Origin: Pseudomaricurvus hydrocarbonicus
Lineage (GTDB): Bacteria; Pseudomonadota; Gammaproteobacteria; Pseudomonadales; Cellvibrionaceae
Direction: 5' to 3'
NCBI RefSeq assembly: GCF_011602365.1
Contig: NZ_JAAONZ010000002.1
Location: 434,001-498,000, forward strand
DNA: 64,000 nt
Numbering within the stretch: position 1 is the first letter of the stretch; every line of letters starts with the position of its first letter. Position numbers and translations under genes: made by a program. Under the pieces are notes generated by a model. The model was not told where the DNA came from. It made no database searches and saw nothing but the letters and a program-made list of their open reading frames with translations. Below are positions 32,479 through 40,445 of the stretch, in pieces.

Positions 32479-32632
32479 GGTGACAGCGGAACCAAGGATA
32501 CGCGGTGGTGACAGTGGAACCAGAGATACGCGGTGGTGACAGTGGAACCAGGGATACGCAGTGGTGACAGTGGAACCAGGGATACGCGGTGGTGGCAGTG
32601 GAACCAGGGTCCGCAGTGGTGACAGTGGAACC
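32479..32632. repeat. Six tandem 28-bp repeats with core GGTGACAGTGGAACC
   Basis: The 15-bp core starts at 32479, 32507, 32535, 32563, 32591 and 32618, giving periods of 28, 28, 28, 28 and 27 bp. The intervening bases are also similar (AGGGATACGCGGT). The array lies directly after the STY4528-like gene. The same core, with one base changed, forms an inverted repeat at 36270-36304. Iteron-like or partition-site use in the element is possible; nothing proves it. Confidence 0.85.
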
Positions 32633-32663
32633 GTTCGCCGGAGCCACCGGCAGCTGACGCCGC

Positions 32664-33940
32664 TCAGGGCTTGCGATCCATCCCAAGCGACGCCCGCAAT
32701 TTGGCCAACTGTTCCTCACCCAACGCTTTGGCACTCGATTGTGCCTGCGCATCCTCAAGGGTTTGCGGCTCGTCTTCGCACGACGGCACGTGCCGCACAC
32801 GATCCCGTCTAGCTTCAGCCACCTTGATCCCCAGATTCGGCACAAATTCACCCAGCTCGGCCGACTTGCACAGTGAATGCAAAAATCGCAACTCGTCGTA
32901 CACCGGCTTCATGCCCTTGTGCTCGGACTCCAACCGCCCCTGCAACTCATCGAGTACCGGTTGCCGGTCTTCCGGTGCGAGCATGGCCAGGTACCGATCG
33001 GCCAGGTGTTTTTGATTCTCCGACAAACGCGGTGGGTAGATCAGGGCTGTGGGTGTCGGTGTTGGTGTCGGTGTGGGTGAATTCTCTGGCCGCTGCGGAA
33101 CCAGACAATCACGCCCTCGCGCGCGCGGATTTTGTGTAGTTGTAGTAGTAGTAGTTTTTTTATAATGGTTTTTACAACTACTACTACCGTTGTAGTGTGT
33201 TTCCGCCGCCTTTAAATTTTGAAGTCGGTTCCCGCCCTCCCCCGACACCACAGACGGTTTCAGACCCTGCAGGACGGCCGCCTGAAACGTAAAATAACGC
33301 CCGCCCGTGTCGTGCTTTCCCGTTGACGCCGACAAAACCTGCGCCGCCTGTAACCGGCGCTCCACCGCGGACTCCAACCCGCCCAGACTGCGTCCTTCCC
33401 GAATGTCCAGATTCAGGCTGTCGGACACTGCCTCGGCAACCCGCCGCACACGCGCGTGGTGATGGGTTTGGGCCTGTTCCACAAACGCCATGTACGTCTC
33501 ATCCAGATAGAGCGCATCGACCAAGGGTAAGGGTTCGTCGTGAAGGATGTAGAGGTTGCGGCTGAAACGGCCGCTCTGCTGACGCACCTTGGCGCACTGG
33601 GTCAACCAGCGCGTCAGGCGCAGGATCGCCAATGCCCGGGCAATGGTGGCCGTGGAGGAGACGTTGGAGGTGCGGGCCAGGGTGTCGTAATCCGGGAACG
33701 CCGCGTGTCCCCGGGACTCGCTGGCGCAGAGCATGATCACCATCCACACCAGTTTGTCGACCGGCTCCAGCACCGGATCCTGGATAACCAGAGTCGGAAT
33801 GGACTGATGCCAGTTGCCCACAAACAACAGGGCTTCCGGCCCGGACGCGCCGCCCGGGCGCTGACACGGGTGATTGTGGCTTTGATCAGCGCATCCAGCG
33901 CCAGGGTTGCCGGCCGCGGTCGAGTGTCCTTATCGGCCAT
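32664..33940 (-). pseudogene. STY4528-family ICE/island replication-like protein, frameshifted near its 5' end
   Basis: From 33827 leftward a 387-codon frame gives FVGNWHQSIPTLVIQDPVLEPVDKLVWMVIML, then the winged-helix part HAAFPDYDTLARTSNVSSTATIARALAILRLTRWL and NLYILHDEPLPL, the family signature. The expected N-terminus (MADKDTRPRPATLALDALIKATITRVSARAAR) is present in another frame from 33940, so one indel near 33846 splits the gene. The restored start overlaps the DUF2857 stop by 11 bp, normal for this operon. A Thr-run and a TPTPTPTP run lie mid-protein; the Thr-run is encoded by trinucleotide repeats that form an inverted repeat (see findings). The family is tied to replication of SPI-7-type islands. 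Confidence 0.78.
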
Positions 33941-34523
33941 TCCTGGCAGCCTGCTCGCCAGGGGAGCCCACGCCGTAGCTGTCCCAGCGTTGTACCAGTG
34001 CCCACAGAGAGCGCAAGCCAATGCCGGTTTCGTGGTGTAGGGAAAGGAAATCAGTGGCGGTTAAACTGCCGCCGTCCTGTTGCTGAAGCTGAGCTTGCCA
34101 CGCGTACCACAGCGCATGAGTGTCAGCCTCACTCAATTCAGGCGGCCGCCCTACGGACGGGGCCAGGGTCAGCAATCGGCGCCAGCGGGTGTACTCGCGG
34201 GAGCTCACCCCGAACAACTGCTGCATCATTTCCAGCGGCGCGTCGGCCACCAACAGCGACCGTTGCAGCTCTTCCGATGCCCGCTGATGCCGCAAATGCT
34301 CCAGCATCGGCCAGAAGACCTCGCGGTTCAAACCGATGTGCAAACAGTGCACTCGCAGTGCGTCCGCGCGGTAGAGGTCCCCGAGGTTCATTTCTGTTAA
34401 CGCATCGAGTTCTTTCGGGCCAAAGTTCATCGCCCTCAGTGCTTGCTGGTCGCCTTCCGCCAGACAGCGCATGGCGTACATAAGCACCGCCGTGGTGAGA
34501 TCCGCTTCTTTACTCGACGACAT
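33930..34523 (-). CDS. DUF2857-domain ICE protein
   Basis: A protein of about 197 residues matching the DUF2857 pattern of SPI-7/PAPI-like elements: LTTAVLMYAMRCLAEGDQQALRAMNFGPKELDALTEMNLGDLYRA, then a central HLRHQRASEELQRSLLVADAPLEMMQQLFGVSSREYTRWRRLL, and DFLSLHHETGIGLRSLWALVQRW. The middle part resembles a helix-turn-helix. It typically precedes the STY4528 gene, as here, and is assumed to help regulate or replicate the element. ATG 34523 and GTG/ATG at 34538 are both possible starts. The frame is intact, unlike its two downstream neighbours. Confidence 0.8.
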   Translation of the reverse strand: MSSSKEADLTTAVLMYAMRCLAEGDQQALRAMNFGPKELDALTEMNLGDLYRADALRVHCLHIGLNREVFWPMLEHLRHQRASEELQRSLLVADAPLEMMQQLFGVSSREYTRWRRLLTLAPSVGRPPELSEADTHALWYAWQAQLQQQDGGSLTATDFLSLHHETGIGLRSLWALVQRWDSYGVGSPGEQAARNGR

Positions 34524-35448
34524 CACAACTGAACTCATCCGCGGCCCACCCGCTGAGCCCGGTGTCGTAGGCCAGGCGCTTGATGGCCCGGTAGGCGCCG
34601 ATCATGTGCCACCACAGCTGCCAATCCGACGGCGTTAACTGCTGCCACAGCAGACTGTTCAAATACGCGGGATCGGGGGTCCACACCCCACTGAACAGCA
34701 AACCGGAATCGTGCGACGACAACGCCTGATGCAGGACAGTCGATTCCTCAAGCTGTGGCAGCAACCGATCAACGGGGGCGACGGTCAATTCCGCACAGGC
34801 CGTGTGCCGCTCGTACAGTCGAAGCTGTTGGATGTACGTGTTCTGTGCCGGGATCAACGAACCCGACCCGGCCAGGCGATGCGCTCGATTGAGCACCGAC
34901 CGCTGCTCTGGCGTAAGTACCGGAATCTCGCGGGCTTTACCGCCTTTGGTCCACGACGCCTTCAACCGTACACGATCTCCCTGGTCTGCGTATGCCGGGA
35001 TGAACTTGATTGCTTCTTCCCTGCGCAAACCAAACACCTGTTGCAGCTCAAGGCTCATACGGATCCTGTCGTCGGATATTTTTGCCAGCGATTCCTCGTT
35101 GACCGAGACGGCCTTGGAATCGTTGCTGACAAACTGCCGATCTGGAATCCCGTAGAACGCATTGGATCTTGCCACCACATTCTGGCGATTCACCTTAGCC
35201 GCCCACCATCGCAAGCAACTCATCCGATTTTTGATTGTGCCAGCCGCCATACGCTCGCCAACCCAATGTGCCACCAAGGCGTCCACGTGTTTCGGCTTAA
35301 GTGACTGAGTCGTCATTCCTCGGTAACCCATACTGTGCAGTTGATTGGCGATTTGGTTGAGAGCAAACGCCCTATTGGCTTGGGTGCTGTAGCTCCCTTC
35401 ACGATTGCGCTGACACAGTTGTTTCAATTGATAATTCAGGTCTTTCAC
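34510..35448 (-). pseudogene. Tyrosine-integrase-domain protein without catalytic C-terminus (probable fusion/deletion product)
   Basis: The first ~210 of 312 residues read as the integrase_1-type protein of ICEs: NYQLKQLCQRNREGSYSTQANRAFALNQIANQLHSMGYR, a core-binding domain, then the first catalytic Arg in QQVFGLRREEAIKF and the beta-hairpin Lys in ASWTKGGKAREIPV. After TYIQQLRLYERHTA the expected HGLRHAY box and tyrosine are absent in all frames I checked. The tail (ALSSHDSGLLFSGVWTPDPAYLNSLLWQQL onwards) looks like the end of a different gene, running into the DUF2857 start. An internal deletion that joined the integrase gene to the replication module would explain this. Recombinase activity is not expected. 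Confidence 0.65.
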
Positions 35449-35625
35449 AGTGCGACTCCAGTCAGGTAAGTGTTTTTGACCAACCAGCAGGCCTCAGCCT
35501 AACCAGCTCTGCAACAGCAGACAGTCACGGGGCACTACTCCCGTTTACAATCATATGCCTGATGACAGGCAACCCAACGGCTCTTCTGATGAAGATAACG
35601 CCAGGCCAATCACTGAGCTCGACGA

Positions 35626-35920
35626 GCCCATCTTGATGGTGAGTTTTCACCTCCGTTTAAGTAAGACGGAACCATCTGTCCGCAGATTGAAAGAAACCGC
35701 TCATTGAACGGCAGAATGGATGATCGGCTAATGACGAGCCGGGGTTGAAGTGGCTAATGCCACGCTAACTCATGGGCCTGAAAAGCCCATTTTGTGGTGA
35801 GTTTTTACCTCCTTTTAAGTAAGGCGGAACCATCTGCCCGCAGATTGAAAGAACCCGTTCAGTGAACGGCGTAATAGACGATCGGCTGCTTGTGAGCCGG
35901 GGTTGAAGTGGCTAATGCCT
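35626..35920. repeat. Direct duplication of a ~137-bp element with conserved hairpins
   Basis: Copy 1 (35626-35762) and copy 2 (35785-35920) are offset by 159 bp and agree at most positions. Both start GCCCAT, contain GGTGAGTTTT, and end GGGGTTGAAGTGGCTAATGCC. Each has a perfect ATCTG-NCCG-CAGAT hairpin (35674-35687; 35832-35845) followed by CCG(C/T)TCA-N-TGAACGG (7-bp perfect stem at 35855-35869 in copy 2). Conserved stems with loops varying suggest a structured RNA. I do not recognise a named class. Confidence 0.75.
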
Positions 35921-36269
35921 GGTTGAAGGAAGGACGTAAGCCCTGTGAGTGAAGAATCATTGAAGATGAGCTGCAGCCGAAGCTGTGCGTCAGTTAAGCT
36001 CGGTTGACGCGGATGCCGTTTTTGCTATTTACGATAGCGAGGTCGACCGCCTCATCCACATTACCGCTGTGGCCGCGTATGGAACCGTTTTGTGATAACT
36101 GGCGACAGTATAGTTAGACGTAATTAATACAGCATGTATAAATTCGACCGGAAACCCCCGCGGTTACGGGCCTTCCCGCCCTCGTCACTACCCCACTTCG
36201 TGTTGGCAGTGACGAGGGCTTCGCACGTTGCTTACGGCATTCAGACGTCAGAAGTAACCCAAAGCCAGT

Positions 36270-36304
36270 GGTTCCAGTGTCACCAGACTGGCGACACTGG
36301 AACC
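36270..36304. repeat. Inverted repeat matching the 28-bp tandem-repeat core
   Basis: GGTTCCAGTGTCACC (36270-36284) and GGCGACACTGGAACC (36290-36304) form a near-perfect palindrome. Outer arms GTGGTTCCAGTGTC/GACACTGGAACCAC are exact over 14 bp. The core GGYGACACTGGAACC differs by one or two bases from the tandem core at 32479-32632, so the two sites probably bind the same protein. Confidence 0.7.
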
Positions 36305-36406
36305 ACCTTCACGGTTTATTCATCACCGCGTGATGGGATTTTCGGTTTTGTGGGGTTAATAGCCGCTTTAGGATGGTCCCACATTCAATGAGCAAGGAAA
36401 AATACT

Positions 36407-36595
36407 ATGGACTGCAAAATACTAAGGCTAAAGGAGGTAGTTCTCATGACAGGGTTGTCGCGATCAACCATCTATGCCGAAATCGCTAAAGGGAATTTCC
36501 CCAGCCAGGTACAGCTGACCGGCAGTCGTTCTGTCGGCTGGCTTGAAAGCAAGGTTGTTCAATGGATTGAATCCCGGCTGACACATAAGGACTAA
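36407..36595 (+). CDS. AlpA-family excisionase/regulator
   Basis: A 62-residue MerR-like winged-helix protein of the AlpA type. ILRLKEVVLMTGLSRSTIYAEIAKGNFPSQVQLTGSRSVGWLESKVVQWIESR covers the whole domain, including the helix-turn-helix (TGLSRSTIYAEI) and the SVGWLE strand that defines the family. AlpA proteins act as transcriptional activators or excisionases for P4-like integrases. The gene ends convergently against, and overlaps by 4 bp, the integrase at 36592, the usual island arrangement. AAGGAAAAA lies just before the ATG. It is intact. Confidence 0.9.
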   Translation: MDCKILRLKEVVLMTGLSRSTIYAEIAKGNFPSQVQLTGSRSVGWLESKVVQWIESRLTHKD

Positions 36596-37869
36596 CCCCC
36601 AAAATGCTGGGAAACATGACCACCATTTCGTCTTTCGCCCAGCGATCCAGTCGTTAATGGTGTGGGGTGCCTTACTGACCAGGAACAGTCAATATGCGTA
36701 CTCCACCATTCCATCAGCGTGCGCCTGCGTTTTAGGTAGTCGGTACGGTTATACGCGGCACGAACTGAGTTTTTGTCTACATGAGCCAGAGCTGCTTCAA
36801 TCACATCTGGATCAAAACCCTCCTCATTTAAAGTCGTGCTGGCCAAGGATCGCATCCCGTGAGCCGTAAGTCGCCCATGGAAGCCCATCCGCTTCAAAGC
36901 CACATTAGCGGTTGACGCATTGGCGTGTTTACGTGGATCTATATCGCTGGGGAATAAAAACGGGCTTTTACCACTAAGAGGCTCCAGCGCTTTCAGGATC
37001 TCGTTAACTTGGGGTGTTAGCGGCACCGCGTGTTCACGTCGCTTTTTCATTCGCTCAGCCGGGATCACCCACACCGCCTGTTCTTGGTCTATCTCGTCCC
37101 AACGTGCCCCCGACGCCTCCCCGGGACGGGTCATAGTATGGAGTTGCCACTGTATGAGGTAACAGGTGATAGGTCGAATATTCGCCCGCTGAAGTGTTTT
37201 CAGCAGCTGGGGTAACTCCTTGGGCTTAAGTGTGGGGTTATTCACGGCCTTGGGTGATTGGAAAGCATGGCGAATGCCAGTCAATGGGTTATTCGGCACC
37301 ACCCCTGTATTCACACCATATACCATAATTTCATTAAGGCGCTGACATACACGCTTGACCGCCTCTAATTTGCCACTACCGGCCAGCAACCTTAAAGTTT
37401 CAATCACCATAGGTGCGGTTATTTTGTGAACAGGAACTTTGCCGATTTGAGGAATCACATGTTTGTTTAGTGAGCGAATAACATCCTCAGCATGGCCCGG
37501 TGTGATTGATGCTTTCTTGATTTCAAACCACTGATTAATCACACGCTCAAAGGTCAGCTCATTGGCCTCAAGTTGCAGTTTGATCTGGGCATCACGATGC
37601 TCTTTAGGGTCTATATCTTGGGCAAGCAGTACACGCGCGTCAGCACGTCGACGCCGGGCATCGGCCAATGAGACCTCTGGGTATGCTCCAAACCCCATGT
37701 TCGTGCGTCGCTTGGTGTAAGGTCTTAGATAATTGAACAGCCACAGCTTGGAGCCGCTAGGCTTGATTCTAAGGGCAAGCCCATCCCCGTCAGGTAAGTT
37801 ATATTCTTTATCCTGAGGCTTGGCTTGATGTATTTGAGTATTGGATAGTGGTTTTACGGTTCGAGCCAT
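36592..37869 (-). CDS. P4-type tyrosine recombinase (island integrase)
   Basis: A site-specific integrase of about 425 residues. The N-terminal DUF4102-like arm-binding domain is seen in YNLPDGDGLALRIKPSGSKLWLFNYLRPYTKRRTNMGFGAYPEVSLADAR. The catalytic domain has Arg in MTRPGEASGARWDEID, the HxxR box in HGMRSLASTTLNEEGF, a later His in ALAHVDKNS, and the nucleophilic Tyr in YNRTDYLKRRR. All are present, so it should be active. I chose ATG 37869 (MARTVKPL) because family members start near there; the frame runs to 37959. It abuts tRNA-Ser(GGA), whose 3' end faces it, so that tRNA is the probable attachment site. Confidence 0.93.
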   Translation of the reverse strand: MARTVKPLSNTQIHQAKPQDKEYNLPDGDGLALRIKPSGSKLWLFNYLRPYTKRRTNMGFGAYPEVSLADARRRRADARVLLAQDIDPKEHRDAQIKLQLEANELTFERVINQWFEIKKASITPGHAEDVIRSLNKHVIPQIGKVPVHKITAPMVIETLRLLAGSGKLEAVKRVCQRLNEIMVYGVNTGVVPNNPLTGIRHAFQSPKAVNNPTLKPKELPQLLKTLQRANIRPITCYLIQWQLHTMTRPGEASGARWDEIDQEQAVWVIPAERMKKRREHAVPLTPQVNEILKALEPLSGKSPFLFPSDIDPRKHANASTANVALKRMGFHGRLTAHGMRSLASTTLNEEGFDPDVIEAALAHVDKNSVRAAYNRTDYLKRRRTLMEWWSTHIDCSWSVRHPTPLTTGSLGERRNGGHVSQHFGG

Positions 37870-37966
37870 TGATGTAACACCCATTTCAGCAACAGTCTTC
37901 AATGTTACTTCCAGTGTTACTAAAAAGGTCGGATTCAGCAAGTTACGATCAGACGACATAAGAACG

Positions 37967-38001
37967 AAAAAGGCCGTAAACCCGGGGGTTTACGGCCTTT
38001 T
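37967..38001. terminator. Strong terminator between integrase and tRNA-Ser
   Basis: AAAAGGCCGTAAACCC pairs with GGGTTTACGGCCTTTT over 16 bp with a 2-3 nt loop, and T-runs lie on both sides, so it can work in both directions. It terminates the leftward tRNA-Ser transcript and shields the integrase gene. Confidence 0.9.
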
Positions 38002-38031
38002 CGAGACATCCTAGAACACTCTAGGATCATA

Positions 38032-38122
<91 letters not shown>

Positions 38123-38257
38123 AGCTCTTGCGTATTTCGCTCAGAATTTTTAACAACTCTGTCACGCACGCCTGCGCAATACCGCATCATTTACCCTCAA
38201 GAAGCGGCTCATTCAGCGAGGGCGGTACTCTACACAAATGATTTCTGAAAGGCAACG

Positions 38258-38821
38258 TCATTTAGCCGGCCAAGGCAGAAAAAAATCCGCCACCTCCGGC
38301 GACGGCACCGCCTTCAATGGCGCGGCAGGAGTCCCCAGATAGATAAAGCCAATTAACACCTCGCCACCCTGCAGCCCGAGCCCGTCCTTTACCACAGGGC
38401 TTTCAACCATTGCCCCGCTGCGCCAGTAGGCCCCAACCCCCAGAGCAAACGCTGCATTGATCAGGTTTTGTGTGGCGGCACCCGCTGCAATGACCTGCTC
38501 AACCGGGGGAACTTTAGGGTGCTCGATATGTTTCGCGATAGCCGCCAGCACCAGCGGAGCCCGCAGAGGCATTTTCCGAAAACGATCTGCCTGTGCCTCT
38601 GAGAGCTCAGGATCATCAACCCGTGCAGCCTGAACATACAAGTCCCCCAAAGCCTTCAGCCCCTCGCCCTCAATTTCCAAAAATCGCCAGGGCTGTAAAT
38701 TGCCATGATCCGCTGCGCGCATCGCGGCTTTGTACATCAAGACGCGCTGCTCAGCCGTGGGCGCGGGGATAGTTAACTTGCCGCAGGACACACGATTTAA
38801 CAGTAAATCTATGGCTTCCAT
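38258..38821 (-). CDS. Nitroreductase-family flavoprotein (YdjA-like)
   Basis: A 187-residue FMN-dependent nitroreductase-family protein of the short YdjA type. The family pattern includes LLLNRVSCGKLTIPAPT, MRAADHGNLQPWRFLEIEG for FMN binding, AAGAATQNLINAAFALGVGAYWRSG, and the terminal LGLQGGEVLIGFIYLGTP. It uses NAD(P)H to reduce nitro or quinone-like compounds, and its physiological substrate is unknown. ATG 38821 has AAGAGAG upstream, and the in-frame GTG six bases earlier is less likely. It is the first core gene beyond the island edge at tRNA-Ser. Confidence 0.88.
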   Translation of the reverse strand: MEAIDLLLNRVSCGKLTIPAPTAEQRVLMYKAAMRAADHGNLQPWRFLEIEGEGLKALGDLYVQAARVDDPELSEAQADRFRKMPLRAPLVLAAIAKHIEHPKVPPVEQVIAAGAATQNLINAAFALGVGAYWRSGAMVESPVVKDGLGLQGGEVLIGFIYLGTPAAPLKAVPSPEVADFFLPWPAK

Positions 38822-39084
38822 GAACACTCTCTTTCGGTTGTAACGTAAGTTGTATTTAGAAGTTGTTTGCCTACAGCCATATCAAACTGACCAAATAGCG
38901 ACCAAACACCCCTCAAGGAGCGCCATTTTAACCATTACTTGCGTCAAGATGCGACACCTGCCCGGCGCCAATTCCCGGTCAGCCAATATCGATTGCAGAA
39001 CCGCCAATACCAAGCCGCTTTTGGCCTATCCTTAAGAGGCTCTCCGACATCGTGAACACATCGACCAAAATAGAGAGGAAAAGC

Positions 39085-39996
39085 ATGCGCTGGCGTGGCA
39101 AAAGGCAAAGTTCAAACGTGGAAGACCGTCGTGGCCAACGCGCCAGGTACGCCACTGCAGGTGCTGGCGGCGCCATGCTCCTGCGCTTCTTACCCAGAAT
39201 GCTGGCCAGCAAAACCGGCAGGACCATTTTGATCGTAGGGGTGGCTACCGTGGTGGTGAGCCGCTTTCTCGGCATAGACATCTTACCCGTCCTCTTTGGC
39301 GGCGGGGCGACCACCACCACTCAGCAACCCCCTCCGGAACTGACCGCCGCTGAAAAAGAGCTCACCGAATTTGTCTCCGTCGTCCTGGCGGACACAGAAG
39401 ACACCTGGAACGCCATTTTCAGAGCCCAGGGAAAGCAATACCAGGAACCCTCCATGGTACTTTTTTCCGGCCGCGTAAACTCTGCCTGCGGAGCGGCTTC
39501 GTCGGCAATGGGTCCTTTTTACTGCCCGGGTGACCGGCAAGTCTATCTCGACCTGTCCTTTTTTCGCGACCTCAGCCAGCAATACGGCGCCCCCGGGGAT
39601 TTTGCGCAGGCCTACGTCATTGCCCACGAAGTCGGACACCATGTGCAAACCCTGCTGGGCATCAGTGATCAGGTCCGCCAATTAGGCCAGGGACGCAGCA
39701 AAAGCCAGGTCAACGCCCTGTCTGTCCGACAGGAGCTGCAGGCTGACTGCCTGGCCGGAATTTGGGGGCATGTGGCACAAACTGAACGTCAAATGCTCGA
39801 CCCTGGCGATCTGGAGGAGGCACTCACCGCCGCAACCGCAATCGGGGATGATCGCCTCCAAAGACAGGCCACCGGCCATGTCGTCCCAGACAGCTTTACC
39901 CATGGCAGCTCCGAGCAACGGGTTCACTGGTTCCGTCAGGGCTTTGAGTCGGGGGAGCTGGTGAACTGCAACACCTTTGCCGCCGGCTCCCCCTAA
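39085..39996 (+). CDS. YpfJ-family neutral zinc metallopeptidase
   Basis: A 303-residue membrane-anchored putative zinc protease. MRWRGKRQSSNVEDRRGQ is the conserved N-terminus. A transmembrane segment follows (TGRTILIVGVATVVVSRFLGIDILPVLFGGG), and the periplasmic domain has the zinc motif AHEVGHHVQ and the third ligand in ELQADCLAGIWGH. The ending STHGSSEQRVHWFRQGF is family-typical. ATG 39085 has AGAGAGGAAA directly upstream, while the frame opens 33 bases earlier. Its biological substrate is not known. It is a single gene with divergent/convergent neighbours. Confidence 0.92.
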   Translation: MRWRGKRQSSNVEDRRGQRARYATAGAGGAMLLRFLPRMLASKTGRTILIVGVATVVVSRFLGIDILPVLFGGGATTTTQQPPPELTAAEKELTEFVSVVLADTEDTWNAIFRAQGKQYQEPSMVLFSGRVNSACGAASSAMGPFYCPGDRQVYLDLSFFRDLSQQYGAPGDFAQAYVIAHEVGHHVQTLLGISDQVRQLGQGRSKSQVNALSVRQELQADCLAGIWGHVAQTERQMLDPGDLEEALTAATAIGDDRLQRQATGHVVPDSFTHGSSEQRVHWFRQGFESGELVNCNTFAAGSP

Positions 39997-40445
39997 TCGG
40001 GAAATCTGACGGGCACGGAGGCAACAGCGCACACCGTATCGGCACAGCCGGCCCCAGCCTTATTCAAGCCGGCTCCAGTGCCATGCACAGCAACCTATCA
40101 GATGACCATCGGGCCTGCCCGCCCTGACGACACCACGCCCGCTCGTCCGCCACCCGCCTGCCAACCCGCCACCAGGTTCTTTCAACCCCATGGCAAGCTT
40201 CACTCAATCCCTTGAGCTGAAACGCCCAGGGCCTCACCAGTAACCGGTAAAACACAGCGTTAGACAAAACCCCGCAAAAACCCTAATATCGCCATTGAGC
40301 GAAGTGGAAATCCTCTATTATAACTTTTTAATCTTGAAGGACTCGTTTTTTGGGAGTCTCGTCACTGAACTGTCGCTCCTTACCGCGTACTAATGACATC
40401 AAAGGATTCAGCCTGAAACACAACCAGCAGGCCAAAAAGACCATA
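39997..40445. other. Spacer before the nucleotide cyclase gene
   Basis: About 450 bp. The frame of the downstream cyclase is open from 40350 but its first 32 codons lack conserved features. A leftward 67-codon frame (40064-40267) has no recognisable content. No RNA gene or terminator with a clear T-run was seen. Confidence 0.5.

Larger units (their letters stand above)
35449..36406. other. Gene-poor 960-bp stretch of the mobile element
   Basis: No convincing protein gene. It contains a duplicated ~137-bp hairpin-rich element (35626-35762 and 35785-35920) and a 14-bp-arm inverted repeat (36270-36304). A short frame at 36134-36391 has no recognisable content. The stretch is a candidate for non-coding RNA or element-maintenance sites. 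Confidence 0.6.

Noticed and set aside
32479-32632. Tandem 28-bp repeats as a CRISPR array
   Set aside because: The units abut with near-identical sequence throughout; there are no unique spacers and no cas genes nearby.
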